Shown here: positions 8,459 through 17,276 of the stretch, piece by piece | Position numbering within the stretch: the first letter of the stretch is position 1 | How the letters are laid out: each line of letters begins with the position of its first letter | Origin: Clostridia bacterium | GTDB taxonomy: Bacteria; Bacillota; Clostridia; Clostridiales; Clostridiaceae | Direction of reading: 5' to 3' | NCBI GenBank assembly: GCA_012523855.1 | Contig: JAAYTB010000118.1 | Span: 1 to 32,378, forward strand | DNA length: 32,378 nt | Program-made: the position numbers and the translations under genes | Notes under the pieces: model-generated | The model's input: only the letters and a program-made list of their open reading frames with translations | The model's database searches: none | Told to the model about the DNA's origin: nothing

Positions 8459-10260
8459 AGCTTTTCTCTCCTATGGCACTATGGTTTTTAATACTTATAC
8501 CAATATTAATATTGTTATACATATTGAAACAAAGATTTGAAGAAAGGCAAGTTCCAAGTCTCTATCTATGGCAGCAAATTTTAATGGATACAGAGGCTAC
8601 AAGCCCTTTCCAAAAACTTAAAAGGAATATCCTTTTTTTAATTCAATTGCTGGCAGTGCTATTAGGGATATTGGCTCTAACAAATCCTTTCCTCCAACTA
8701 AAAAATAAGGAATATGAAAATGTAATTATAGTAGTTGACACATCTGGAAGTATGAGCGGAATTGGTGAAAAGGACACAAAATTAATAGAGGCAAAGAAAA
8801 AGGCTGAGGATTTAGTTGACTCATTAGCCTATGGTAGCAAGATTACCCTAATAACTGCAGGAAATAAGTGTAAGGTTGAAATAAGCAATTCCCAAGATAA
8901 AAAAGAAGTAATAAATAAGATTAGAAGTATAGATGCTACAAATAGTGCAGGTAATATTGATGATGCTTTTTCTTTGGTTAAGGCTATTGCAGACCAGCAC
9001 GAAAGTTATAAGGTAACATATTTTAGTGATAAGGCTGTAGAATTTAAGGAGCTAAATGCTGAACTTATATATATGAAAAGCAATATGGACAATGTAAGCT
9101 TAGATTATATAGCAGATTCTTTAAATGAAGACCAGTTAAAGGTTTTAGTAAGGGCTACCAATAGAGGGAAAAAGGATAAAACTTCTGAGATATGTTTATA
9201 TGGTGGAGAAGAGCTTATATCTGTAAAAGACATTGATTTGTCGCCAGGAGAAACAAAAACCATCTATTTTGATAATGTTCCAAGGGATAAGGAATATATT
9301 TACGCAGAGTTAACTGAAAAGGATGGATTATTAGAGGATAATATCATATATTCAGTAATTAAGCAGAAAGATAGAAGAAGGATATTACTAACTATGGAGA
9401 AAAATTTTTTTCTAGAAAAGGTTTTATCCGCTATGAAGGATGTAGAGCTTTACAAAACTATTTCGGGAGACAGTCCAGAGGATCAATTTGATTTATATAT
9501 ATTTGATACTAGTATACCGAACAAGCTACCTGAAGAGGGTAACCTGCTTTTTATCAATCCAGATAAGGACAGCAAGTTTTTTAAAGTGGCTAGTGAAGCT
9601 CAGGGAGGAAAAGCGGAAATAGTGGCTCATGGAGTAACTAAGTATATAGAAAACTCAGATTTTGTAATTGCTAAATTAAGAGAACTCCAGCCACCTTATT
9701 GGGCTAATCCATTAATGAAGGTAAAGGAGAAAAATATAGCCTTTGTTGGTGAAAAAAATGGGCAGAAGATAGGGGCTATTGGCTTTGATTTTCATAATAG
9801 TGATTTCCCCCTTACAGCAGAGTTTCCAATATTCATTAACAATTTTGTCTCTTATCTTGTAGATAGGGACTCTTTTGCCACAACCCAGTTTGAATGTGGA
9901 AATCCTATAGAAATAAATCCTCTGCCAGAAACTGAAAAACTACTTGTCACTAATCCTAAGAGAAAAGTTTTTGAGCTCAGTTCTGAATTTCCTGTAAAAC
10001 CATTTGAAGAAACCTATACTCCAGGTATATATGAAGTGACTCAGAAAATCGGGAAGAAGGAAAATAGTAGACTTCTATCAGTAAATTTTCCTGTAAGCGA
10101 AAGTGCTATAAGTAATCAAGAAAGGGTAGTTAATATGGTTAATAATAGTGCTAATAGTAAAGGTGGCCTAAATTTAGCAACTTATTTAATAACGGCAGTA
10201 ATTTTGCTGCTAGTCCTTGAGTGGATAATATATTTAAGACTTTATGGAAGCAGGTATTGA
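8455..10260 (+). CDS. BatA-like membrane protein with VWA domain
   Basis: A 601-residue protein. The N-terminus is a BatA/aerotolerance-regulator type module (PF07584): a hydrophobic helix at about 8-24, a short cytoplasmic piece (VPSLYLWQQI), and a second helix at about 58-80. A VWA domain follows with a perfect MIDAS motif DTSGS (95-99). After it come a probable beta-sandwich and a second alpha/beta region. A C-terminal transmembrane helix (about 577-595) ends in a short basic tail. Overlap with the DUF58 gene by ATGA indicates coupled translation. The likely role is a membrane partner of MoxR; the actual process is not known. Confidence 0.92.
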   Translation: MKLFSPMALWFLILIPILILLYILKQRFEERQVPSLYLWQQILMDTEATSPFQKLKRNILFLIQLLAVLLGILALTNPFLQLKNKEYENVIIVVDTSGSMSGIGEKDTKLIEAKKKAEDLVDSLAYGSKITLITAGNKCKVEISNSQDKKEVINKIRSIDATNSAGNIDDAFSLVKAIADQHESYKVTYFSDKAVEFKELNAELIYMKSNMDNVSLDYIADSLNEDQLKVLVRATNRGKKDKTSEICLYGGEELISVKDIDLSPGETKTIYFDNVPRDKEYIYAELTEKDGLLEDNIIYSVIKQKDRRRILLTMEKNFFLEKVLSAMKDVELYKTISGDSPEDQFDLYIFDTSIPNKLPEEGNLLFINPDKDSKFFKVASEAQGGKAEIVAHGVTKYIENSDFVIAKLRELQPPYWANPLMKVKEKNIAFVGEKNGQKIGAIGFDFHNSDFPLTAEFPIFINNFVSYLVDRDSFATTQFECGNPIEINPLPETEKLLVTNPKRKVFELSSEFPVKPFEETYTPGIYEVTQKIGKKENSRLLSVNFPVSESAISNQERVVNMVNNSANSKGGLNLATYLITAVILLLVLEWIIYLRLYGSRY

Positions 10261-10262
10261 AT

Positions 10263-13103
10263 ATGGGATTAAGTTTTACAAAGGCTTTTGTTTTGATATT
10301 ATTACCAATAATAATTTTTGCTGTGGTATATTCAGGTAAGTGGCTTGTAAGGATGTCAAAAGGAAAAAGAAACTTGCTATTGATATTAAGAACACTGATT
10401 TTAACCTTTCTTATACTAGCTTTAGCTGGAACAAGCTTTTATTGGAAGGTTGATACTACTACTACTTTTTTCTTAATAGATGCTTCCGATTCAACTAGAT
10501 TAAACTTAGTGGATATGGAGAATTTTATAAAGGAAGCTTCTAAGAGCAAGGGACCTAAAGATAAGATAGGAGTAATATCCTTTGGTGATAATGTTCAAGT
10601 TGAAAGTTTTATAAGCTCTGAAAATAATTTTTCCAAGGTAGAAGGTCAGATAAATGCAAATTACACCAATATAGAAAATGCTCTTGCTACTACATTATCC
10701 CTGTTTCCAAGCAATAGTAAAAAAAGAATAGTTTTATTATCTGATGGAGAAGAAAACGCAGGATCTGTCAGTAAAATTGCACAATCTATTCAGCAGCAGG
10801 GCATAGATTTAAAATACTTTAGAATACATAAAGAAATTGGGGAAGAGGTTGCCGTTGAAAGTATAAATCTTCCTCAGAGATTAATTTTAAACGAGGAATT
10901 TAATCTTTATGTTAATATAAACGGTAGCCTGCAACAAAAGGCAACTTTACATCTATATAGTGGAAGAAATAAGGTAGGGGAAGAAGAAGTTCAACTACAG
11001 AAGGGCATTAACAAATTTGTTTTTAGAGATAAAGCTGATGTAGGAGGATTTAAAAATTTTAAGGTAGTTGTGGAAGCAGAGAAAGATACAGAATTAAAAA
11101 ATAATGAAGGTTCAGCTTTTACTAATGTAATTTCTAAACCTAGCATTTTAGTTATTCAGGAAAATGAAAAAGAATCCGCTGAACTTGTTAAGATGCTTAA
11201 GGCCTCTTCTGTAGATTATACTGTGGTTAATGCAAAAGGAGCCCCCAGGACCTTACAAGAGATGACAGGCTATAAAACTATAATTACCTGTAATGTTTCG
11301 GCAGATAGCTTAAACCAAGATTTCTTAAACTCCTTAGAGAGTTATGTTAAAGATTTTGGAGGGGGATTTATCGCTACAGGTGGAGATAATTCTTTTGCCC
11401 TTGGTGGATACTCTAGCACATCTTTAGAAAAGGTACTTCCTGTATATATGGAGATGAGAGGGAAGAAAGAAATACCTAAAATGGCTATGCTACTTATCAT
11501 TGATAAGTCATCTAGTATGACAGAAGGAATGGGTGGTATAAGTAAGGTGGATATGGCTAAGGAGGCAGCTATTAGAAGTTTAGAGTCTTTGAGGCTAAAC
11601 AAGGATGAAATAGGAGTAATAGCCTTTGATAATTCCCATAGTTGGGTAGTAAAAAGACAGGTAATTAAAGATCTAGAACAGATAGAAGATGATATAGCTA
11701 CTATAAGAGCTAGTGGTGGTACAAATATTCTGCCTGCCTTGGAGGAAGGTTACAAATCATTAAAGGACAGCGATGCTAAATTAAAACATATAATATTACT
11801 TACTGATGGACAGTCTTATAGTACAGGGAAGGATAAATTATTAAATAAAATTAATAAGGCCAACATAACAGTGTCTACAGTTGCCGTAGGTAAGAACGCA
11901 GATATTACTTTGTTAAAAACCATTGCCAATACCTGCGGTGGAAGACATTATATTACTGATGAGCATACAAATATACCAAGAATTTTTGCTAAAGAGACTT
12001 TCATGGCCGCTAGAAGTTACCTAAACAACAGAGAATTTGCACCGATTGTTACTAGTGAACACTCTATACTTAAGGGAGTTGCCGACGTTGCTCTACCTTC
12101 ATTATTAGGATATATAGGAGGATCTGAAAAGGAAACAGCCAGAGTTCTTCTTAAAAGTGACGAGGATGATCCTATTCTAACAGTTTGGCAGTATGGTTTA
12201 GGTAAAACCGCTGCTTGGAATTCCGATATATCTGGTAAATGGAGTTCTAACTATATTTCTTGGGAAAATAACTTAAAGCTTTGGCAAAATATTATTAATT
12301 TTACTATAGAAAATTATGACAATGAAAATGCATCCATGGAAGTATCAGCTCAGGGAGGAAAGGCAACTATAGTCTTTAAAGATAAGAAAAATCAAGAAGA
12401 ACTAGATACAAGTGCAGTAGTTGTAACGCCCTCTGGTAAGGATATTAATGTTAAGCTTTACCCAACAGCACCTGGAGAATACACTGGAAGTATAGATCTT
12501 CAGGAAAGTGGAGTATACATGATTAATGGTAAGCAGGTAAGTGGCGGAGATACTATAAACGCCATTAGCACAGGTTATGCCATGCAGTACTCGCCGGAAT
12601 ATAAAATAAATAATGAAGTAGGAAACAAATTGGAAAGTTTAGTAACGGAAGTAGGCGGCAATTTAATTAACTCTCCTGAAGAGGTTTTTAAAGGTGAAAT
12701 TCCATCAAAGAAGGGGCAAAGAGATCTAGTGCTTTATTTGTTAGCTTCAGCTTTAATCTTATTGATCCTTGACATAGCTTTACGCAGATTGAATATTAGT
12801 CTTTTCAAGATTAAAGAGGCTTTAAAGAAAATTAAAATATTAAAAGTATCAAAAGCTTCCAGTAAAAGAAAGCTAAATAATAAAGAAAAAACTATAAGTA
12901 ATTATAATAAAAAAGTGCCCAAAGGTCCTTCTTATACTATAATAGAATCTGTGGAGACTTATGAAGATGATTTAGAAGAGGAAACTGTAAAATTTGAAGA
13001 AAAAGGAGAGGCTAAGTCTAGTAAAAATGATAAACAAGTGGAGGAAAACAGCAATCTCCTGAATACTTCCCAGCTTCTGAAAAATAAAAAATTTAAGAAA
13101 TAA
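10263..13103 (+). CDS. Membrane protein with two VWA domains flanking a glutamine-amidotransferase-like domain
   Basis: The track start (GTG 10221) lies inside the previous gene; the ATG at 10263, two bases after that gene's stop, is preferred and gives 946 residues. Layout: two membrane helices (about 8-24 and 38-56), VWA domain 1 (about 68-200) with MIDAS DASDS, a beta-rich segment, a GATase/ThuA-like domain (about 294-395; SLESYVKDFGGGFIATGG then SFALGGY), VWA domain 2 (about 407-580) with MIDAS DKSSS, a beta-rich region, a C-terminal helix (about 822-843), and a ~100-residue Lys/Glu-rich cytoplasmic tail. Large proteins of this layout are known near moxR in Firmicutes but their function is unsettled. 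The tail could contact MoxR in the cytoplasm (inference). Confidence 0.9.
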   Translation: MGLSFTKAFVLILLPIIIFAVVYSGKWLVRMSKGKRNLLLILRTLILTFLILALAGTSFYWKVDTTTTFFLIDASDSTRLNLVDMENFIKEASKSKGPKDKIGVISFGDNVQVESFISSENNFSKVEGQINANYTNIENALATTLSLFPSNSKKRIVLLSDGEENAGSVSKIAQSIQQQGIDLKYFRIHKEIGEEVAVESINLPQRLILNEEFNLYVNINGSLQQKATLHLYSGRNKVGEEEVQLQKGINKFVFRDKADVGGFKNFKVVVEAEKDTELKNNEGSAFTNVISKPSILVIQENEKESAELVKMLKASSVDYTVVNAKGAPRTLQEMTGYKTIITCNVSADSLNQDFLNSLESYVKDFGGGFIATGGDNSFALGGYSSTSLEKVLPVYMEMRGKKEIPKMAMLLIIDKSSSMTEGMGGISKVDMAKEAAIRSLESLRLNKDEIGVIAFDNSHSWVVKRQVIKDLEQIEDDIATIRASGGTNILPALEEGYKSLKDSDAKLKHIILLTDGQSYSTGKDKLLNKINKANITVSTVAVGKNADITLLKTIANTCGGRHYITDEHTNIPRIFAKETFMAARSYLNNREFAPIVTSEHSILKGVADVALPSLLGYIGGSEKETARVLLKSDEDDPILTVWQYGLGKTAAWNSDISGKWSSNYISWENNLKLWQNIINFTIENYDNENASMEVSAQGGKATIVFKDKKNQEELDTSAVVVTPSGKDINVKLYPTAPGEYTGSIDLQESGVYMINGKQVSGGDTINAISTGYAMQYSPEYKINNEVGNKLESLVTEVGGNLINSPEEVFKGEIPSKKGQRDLVLYLLASALILLILDIALRRLNISLFKIKEALKKIKILKVSKASSKRKLNNKEKTISNYNKKVPKGPSYTIIESVETYEDDLEEETVKFEEKGEAKSSKNDKQVEENSNLLNTSQLLKNKKFKK

Positions 13104-13150
13104 GTAGGATATAGTTTTATCAAATTTTTTCGAGACGAGGAGGGCTACAT

Positions 13151-14068
13151 ATGAAAAAGATTAAAATAGGAGAGAGACAGTTGCTAGCTTCAGAAATTTC
13201 TCTAGGTTGCATGAGAATTTCGGAGCTTTCAGTGAAAGAAGTAGCTAATCATGTGAATACAGCTTTGGAGGAAGGTATAAATTTATTCGAACATGCTGAT
13301 ATATACGGTGAAGGTAGATGCGAAGAAATCTTTGCTGAAGCGGTAGATATGAGGCCGAGCATAAGAAGTAAGTTTATTATCCAAACAAAATGTGGAATAA
13401 GAAAAGGTTTCTACGATTTTTCAAAGGACCATATTATAAATTCTGTAGAAGCTAGCTTGAAACGATTAAAAACTGAGTATATAGATATATTATTATTACA
13501 TAGACCGGATGCTCTTATGGAATCTGAAGAAGTTGCTGAAACCTTTAATATTTTACACAGTAGCGGAAAGGTAAGACATTTTGGTGTAAGCAATCATAAC
13601 ACAATGCAAATTGAACTCCTTTCTAAATATATACAACAAGACTTAATTATTAATCAACTACAGTTTAGCGTAACTAATACAGGAATGATTGACGCAGGCT
13701 TAAATGTTAATATGAAAAATCAAGCCTCAATCAATAGGGATGGTAGCATTTTAGATTACTGTAGGCTTAAAGATATAACAATTCAAGCATGGTCTCCTTT
13801 TCAATATGGATTCTTTGAAGGTGTTTTTATAGATAATCCAAAGTTTCCTGAATTAAATGAAAAGCTGAAGGAAATTGCTGAAAAATGGAACGTAACAAGC
13901 TCAGCTATTGCTATAGCATGGATATTGCGACATCCAGCTAAGATTCAGCCTATAGTAGGTACTACAAATACCGACCGTTTGAAAGCTATCTGCAAAGCAT
14001 CAGAAGTAAATTTAACTAGAGAAGAATGGTATGACATATATAAAGCGGCAGGTAACAAATTGCCCTAG
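13151..14068 (+). CDS. Aldo/keto reductase, YdhF-like
   Basis: A 305-residue NAD(P)H-dependent oxidoreductase with the TIM-barrel aldo/keto reductase fold. Catalytic tetrad residues are visible: Asp and Tyr in NLFEHADIYGEG, Lys in FIIQTKCGI, His in DILLLHRPD. The segment GKVRHFGVSNH and the C-terminal cofactor-binding region WILRHPAKIQPIVGTTNTDR also match. The overall pattern resembles E. coli YdhF. A GAGGAGG site precedes the ATG. It starts 47 bases after the VWA gene with no clear terminator between them, so read-through from the operon is possible but functional linkage is not shown. The substrate is unknown. Confidence 0.93.
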   Translation: MKKIKIGERQLLASEISLGCMRISELSVKEVANHVNTALEEGINLFEHADIYGEGRCEEIFAEAVDMRPSIRSKFIIQTKCGIRKGFYDFSKDHIINSVEASLKRLKTEYIDILLLHRPDALMESEEVAETFNILHSSGKVRHFGVSNHNTMQIELLSKYIQQDLIINQLQFSVTNTGMIDAGLNVNMKNQASINRDGSILDYCRLKDITIQAWSPFQYGFFEGVFIDNPKFPELNEKLKEIAEKWNVTSSAIAIAWILRHPAKIQPIVGTTNTDRLKAICKASEVNLTREEWYDIYKAAGNKLP

Positions 14069-14170
14069 TATAAGGCTTGTATTGATTAATGAAAAATTCT
14101 GCAAGGGCAAAATATATATTTTTAATTTGATCAAATTCAAAGAGTTTAATAAAGAAACCTATATAAAATC

Positions 14171-14205
14171 AAAAGTATCAAGCTTGGGCTTGATACTTTT
14201 TTATA
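14171..14205. terminator. Bidirectional Rho-independent terminator
   Basis: A perfect 13-base stem, AAAAGTATCAAGC (14171-14183) and GCTTGATACTTTT (14188-14200), with a TTGG loop, followed by more T residues on the plus strand and a T-rich stretch on the minus strand. It sits between the convergent aldo/keto reductase gene and the spoVA operon and can serve both. Confidence 0.85.
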
Positions 14206-14241
14206 TACGAAAGAGCAGAGCAAACTCCACTTTTGATTAGT

Positions 14242-14447
14242 TTACATTTGTTTATACTGTGGTTCTTGCTGTTCAATATATTGTTGCCTGCCTTTTAGAG
14301 TCTGCAAAGCGCTATCAAGGCTTTTGCTATTGATTGAAAATCTTGTTTTGCTTGTTGATCTTGTGTTTCCAAAGCAAATATTTTCATTGTGGCACAAGCA
14401 CTTTCAATGCCTGCAATTACTTGCTGCATCTGAGTACCTACTGTCAA
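14242..14447 (-). pseudogene. DUF1657 small protein gene, frameshifted (last gene of the spoVA operon)
   Basis: Not in the ORF track. A GGAGG site 8 bases upstream sets a TTG start at 14447: TVGTQMQQVIAGIESACATM, then ALETQDQQAKQDFQSIAK. The frame then ends early, but the next frame continues at once with SLDSALQTLKGRQQYIEQQ and the family ending EPQYKQM, stopping at 14242. One extra A in the run at 14322-14325 (minus-strand AAAA) would restore a 68-residue protein, the same length as the DUF1657 protein at the head of the operon. DUF1657 proteins accompany accessory spoVA operons in spore formers. This may be a real mutation or a homopolymer sequence error. Confidence 0.8.
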
Positions 14448-14483
14448 AACTTTCACCTCCCTTCATTCTATAAGAAATAAGAA

Positions 14484-15485
14484 TCAAAGTTCTATGGATA
14501 CAGCATGAGCTATACAAGGGATACTTTCCTTCTGTTGATAAGATAGGGGTGAATGAAGAGCCCCAGTAGCTACAATTAAAATTTTTTTAAGATCACCTTC
14601 TCTCATTCGGCGAAGGAAATGTCCGTAAGTTACAGTAGCAGAACAACCGCAGCCACTGCCACCTGCAAAAACTGGTTGATCCTTGCTATATATTAAGATT
14701 CCGCAATCTGTAAATTTTTCAGCAGGTATATCAATACCATGTTTAATTAATAATTCTCCAGCAATTCTATGTCCAACGCTTCCTAAATCCCCAGTAGCAA
14801 TTAAGTCGTAATAGTCTGGAGAGATATTTAAATCTCTGAAATGTGCTTCGATAGTATCTACTGCAGCAGGAGCCATAGCGGTTCCCATATCAAAAGGATC
14901 GCCAATTCCCATATCAATAACTTTGCCAATGGTAGCTGATGTTACCTTAGGACCGTATCCGCTACTGGATACTAGGGCAGCTCCTGCTCCAGTTACAGTC
15001 CATTGGGCAGTAGGTGGCTTTTGTCCACCATATTCTGTAGGGTATCTAAATTGCTTTTCAGCAGCTATGTTATGGCTGGAAGCACCAGTTACTACATAGT
15101 TTGCAGCACCGGTGTCTACGATTAATGAGGCTAAGGATAGTCCCTCCATAGAACTGGAGCAAGCACCGAAGACACCTAAGAAAGGTAGCCCTAATGTTCG
15201 TGCAGTAAAACTACTGGATATTATTTGATTCATTAAGTCACCACTAATAAAAAAATTAACATCTTCTTTTTTTACATTCCCTTTTTTTATTGCAGTTTCA
15301 CAAGCTTGCTCCAATAGTTTTTTTTCTGCTTTTTCACAGCTAGCCTGACCTAACCAAACATCTTGGTGAAGTGTGTCAAAATCTTCTGCTAAAGGACCTT
15401 TAGACTCGAAAGGACCACCTATAGCCGCTGAGGCTATTATTGTTGGCTTAGATTTAAAAACCCAACTTTGATGACCTTTTAGCAT
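14484..15485 (-). CDS. spoVAD: Stage V sporulation protein AD
   Basis: A 333-residue protein with the thiolase-like fold of SpoVAD, which binds dipicolinic acid and takes part in its uptake into the forespore. Recognisable stretches are SWVFKSKPTIIASAAIGGP at the start, FFISGDLMNQ, LGVFGACSSSMEGL (equivalent to the thiolase active-site region), ATGDLGSVGH, and AGGSGCGCSATVTYGHF. The length is normal. The ATG directly abuts the spoVAC stop, with the ribosome binding site inside the end of spoVAC, so translation is coupled. Expression in the forespore under sigma-G is expected from the family; I could not pick out a convincing sigma-G promoter. Unusually, no spoVAE follows. Confidence 0.96.
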   Translation of the reverse strand: MLKGHQSWVFKSKPTIIASAAIGGPFESKGPLAEDFDTLHQDVWLGQASCEKAEKKLLEQACETAIKKGNVKKEDVNFFISGDLMNQIISSSFTARTLGLPFLGVFGACSSSMEGLSLASLIVDTGAANYVVTGASSHNIAAEKQFRYPTEYGGQKPPTAQWTVTGAGAALVSSSGYGPKVTSATIGKVIDMGIGDPFDMGTAMAPAAVDTIEAHFRDLNISPDYYDLIATGDLGSVGHRIAGELLIKHGIDIPAEKFTDCGILIYSKDQPVFAGGSGCGCSATVTYGHFLRRMREGDLKKILIVATGALHSPLSYQQKESIPCIAHAVSIEL

Positions 15486-15965
15486 TTATATCCCACCTAA
15501 CCCTCTAATAATTAGTGTAATAATGGCTACGAAGAAAGCAGCCACCGTTCCATAGACAATTACTGCTCCTGATAGTTTAAACATATTTCCACCAACACCT
15601 AAAACATATCCTTCTGTTCTATGTTCGATAGCAGCAGAAGCCATAGTGTTGGCAAAGCCGGTTATTGGAATAGCTGTTCCTGCACCAGCCCATTGGCCAA
15701 TATGATCGAAAACCCCTAAACCTGTTAATATAATAGAGAGGATTATTAAAACAGCTACGGCAGGATCTCCAGCAGTTTTTTCTGTAAAATTAAAATACTT
15801 AATAAAAAACCATTGTAATAGCTGTCCTAATATACAAATAGAACCGCCTACAATGAAGGCTCTAAAGCAGTTTTTTAATACTGGGCGTTTTGGCGTTAAA
15901 TCCTTTGCAAAATCTTGAAATTCTTGCTGAATTGGCGTAAACTTTTTCTTTTTAGATTTTGACAT
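15486..15965 (-). CDS. spoVAC: Stage V sporulation protein AC
   Basis: A 159-residue membrane protein of the SpoVAC family, a mechanosensitive-type channel subunit involved in dipicolinic acid movement across the inner spore membrane. A basic N-terminus (MSKSKKKKF) is followed by about four hydrophobic segments. The family stretches VFDHIGQWAGAGTAIPITGFANTMASAAIEH and LGVGGNMFKLSGAVIVYG are clear. An AAGGTGGTGA site precedes the ATG. It lies 14 bases after the DUF421 gene and abuts spoVAD. The length is typical. Confidence 0.96.
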   Translation of the reverse strand: MSKSKKKKFTPIQQEFQDFAKDLTPKRPVLKNCFRAFIVGGSICILGQLLQWFFIKYFNFTEKTAGDPAVAVLIILSIILTGLGVFDHIGQWAGAGTAIPITGFANTMASAAIEHRTEGYVLGVGGNMFKLSGAVIVYGTVAAFFVAIITLIIRGLGGI

Positions 15966-15979
15966 AAAATCACCACCTT

Positions 15980-16839
15980 TTAGTTTAATAAGTAAGGTTC
16001 TAACATATTCATCAAAGTTTTCAGTTTGTCTGCATTTGTAGCATACATTTCTTTTGCAGCCTTATCCTCTGTTTCTAGGGCATAGGAAAGTAAATCTGCA
16101 TGACACTGTTGAATGTTGGTATGAAGTAATTCCTTAACTTGAGGTTGAGGAATTTCTATAGAATCATCAAACAAATCTAGGTATAAATCACCAGAAGAAT
16201 CCGCTTGACCTATAAATACGTTGTCTAAGGAAACACCAGCTTTTGCTAATTCTACTTTTAACCAGGCTCTATTCAAACCACGATTTGAAAGGGATTCGTC
16301 CAATATATTACCATCTAATATTACTGTTTGAGGTTCGGAACTTGGAGCAACCTTTCTTTGTAAATCACGAGCTGTAATAGGTTTTTTATCAGATTTAACC
16401 ATTACATTTATTTCGCCAGTAGATTCCATAACTTCAAATTCAACATCGCTAAACTAAAGACGTTTTTTGATCTTAATTCTCTTAGTAGTTCTTCCCCTGT
16501 AAATCTGACTTCTTTCAGATTTTCTTCCATGACCTTACCGTCTTTAATTACTATAGTTTCTCTTCCATTAATTGCATCGTGGAATGCCTTACTCTTTAAG
16601 GATAAGTAGTCTAAAGCTATCAAAAAAGAAATCCAGACTCCTAATGAAATAATAGAGTGTGTAATATTAGTCACTAGACCTAATGAAATAAGCGTAATCA
16701 TTAAGGCGATTATAGTATAATTTACAAATTTATAAGGTGTAATTCTTGACAAGCTACCTCTACCCAGTAGTCTAATTAAAGGCACTGTTAATACAAACAT
16801 AACCATTGCTCTTACAAGCATTATCATCCAATCTTGCAT
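15980..16839 (-). pseudogene. DUF421 (YetF-like) membrane protein of the spoVA operon, split by a frameshift
   Basis: Two ORFs of the track (16408..16839 and 15980..16429) are halves of one gene. The first carries the N-terminal membrane helices (MVMFVLTVPLIRLLGRG, YKFVNYTIIALMITLISLG) and the start of the DUF421 cytoplasmic domain up to RELRSKNVFSLA. The other frame continues as DVEFEVMESTGEINVMVKS to the normal C-terminus. One base is missing near 16445-16449 (minus-strand GCGATG for expected GCGGATG or GCTGATG). Restored length is about 286 residues. The internal ATG of the second ORF has no ribosome binding site, so independent translation is unlikely. In Bacillus the accessory spoVA operon encodes a comparable DUF421 protein (2Duf) linked to spore membrane properties and heat resistance. 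Confidence 0.88.
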
Positions 16840-16851
16840 ATTTTCACCTAC

Positions 16852-17058
16852 TTAAATACATTTATATTGGGGTTCTTCAAATTCTAATTTTTTAACTCTA
16901 TTTTCTATATCCTTAATAACCTGTTTTGTTGTATTTAGTGCTGATCTATATATGGCTTTTTCTTCATTGTTACTACTTTGTAGGGAATAAACTTTTAATG
17001 TACTTTCAACACCTTTAAGATTTGCCAACGTTTGTTTTACTTTCCTTCCTACTGTCAT
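16852..17058 (-). CDS. DUF1657 small protein (first gene of the spoVA operon)
   Basis: A 68-residue protein of the DUF1657 family found at accessory spoVA loci. The ORF track starts at a TTG (17067), but the AGGGAG site fits the ATG at 17058, giving MTVGRKVKQTLANLKGVEST. The mostly helical protein ends in the family motif EEPQYKCI. It lies 12 bases ahead of the DUF421 gene. The related small gene at the other end of the operon has the same restored length and the same EPQYK ending, so the two are paralogues. The molecular function is unknown. Confidence 0.9.
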   Translation of the reverse strand: MTVGRKVKQTLANLKGVESTLKVYSLQSSNNEEKAIYRSALNTTKQVIKDIENRVKKLEFEEPQYKCI

Positions 17059-17210
17059 CAGAACCAACTCCCTTGAATAATTCTGACTTTATTATTTGAT
17101 AATTTATAAAGGAATATAACTTATATATGTAGGTCTTTGATGGTAAATTAAAGTAGAAATATGTATTTGTAAATTATTTTTCACAAAATACTAAGAATAT
17201 ATACAGAATA

Positions 17211-17243
17211 AAAAACAATGTACTTTTAAGCACATTGTTTTTT
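17211..17243 (-). terminator. Rho-independent terminator of the polysaccharide deacetylase gene
   Basis: AAAAACAATGT (17211-17221) pairs with ACATTGTTTTT (17232-17242) around a 10-base loop. On the minus strand the stem is followed by a T-rich stretch. It lies about 35 bases after the deacetylase stop and isolates that gene from the spoVA operon further along the same strand. Confidence 0.75.
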
Positions 17244-17276
17244 GAAAAATTAGACTGAGTATAAAGAATACCTTGC

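Noticed and set aside
14124-14137. Perfect palindrome AATTTGATCAAATT
   Set aside because: It lies in AT-rich DNA just before a terminator, after both convergent genes; no regulatory role is apparent and chance is likely.
14031-14240. 69-residue plus-strand ORF after the aldo/keto reductase gene
   Set aside because: It starts inside the reductase gene, runs through the bidirectional terminator stem, and has no ribosome binding site or recognisable protein pattern.
17060-17210. Possible sigma-G promoter of the spoVA operon
   Set aside because: Expected from biology, but no pair of -35 and -10 elements at the right spacing stood out convincingly in this AT-rich stretch.
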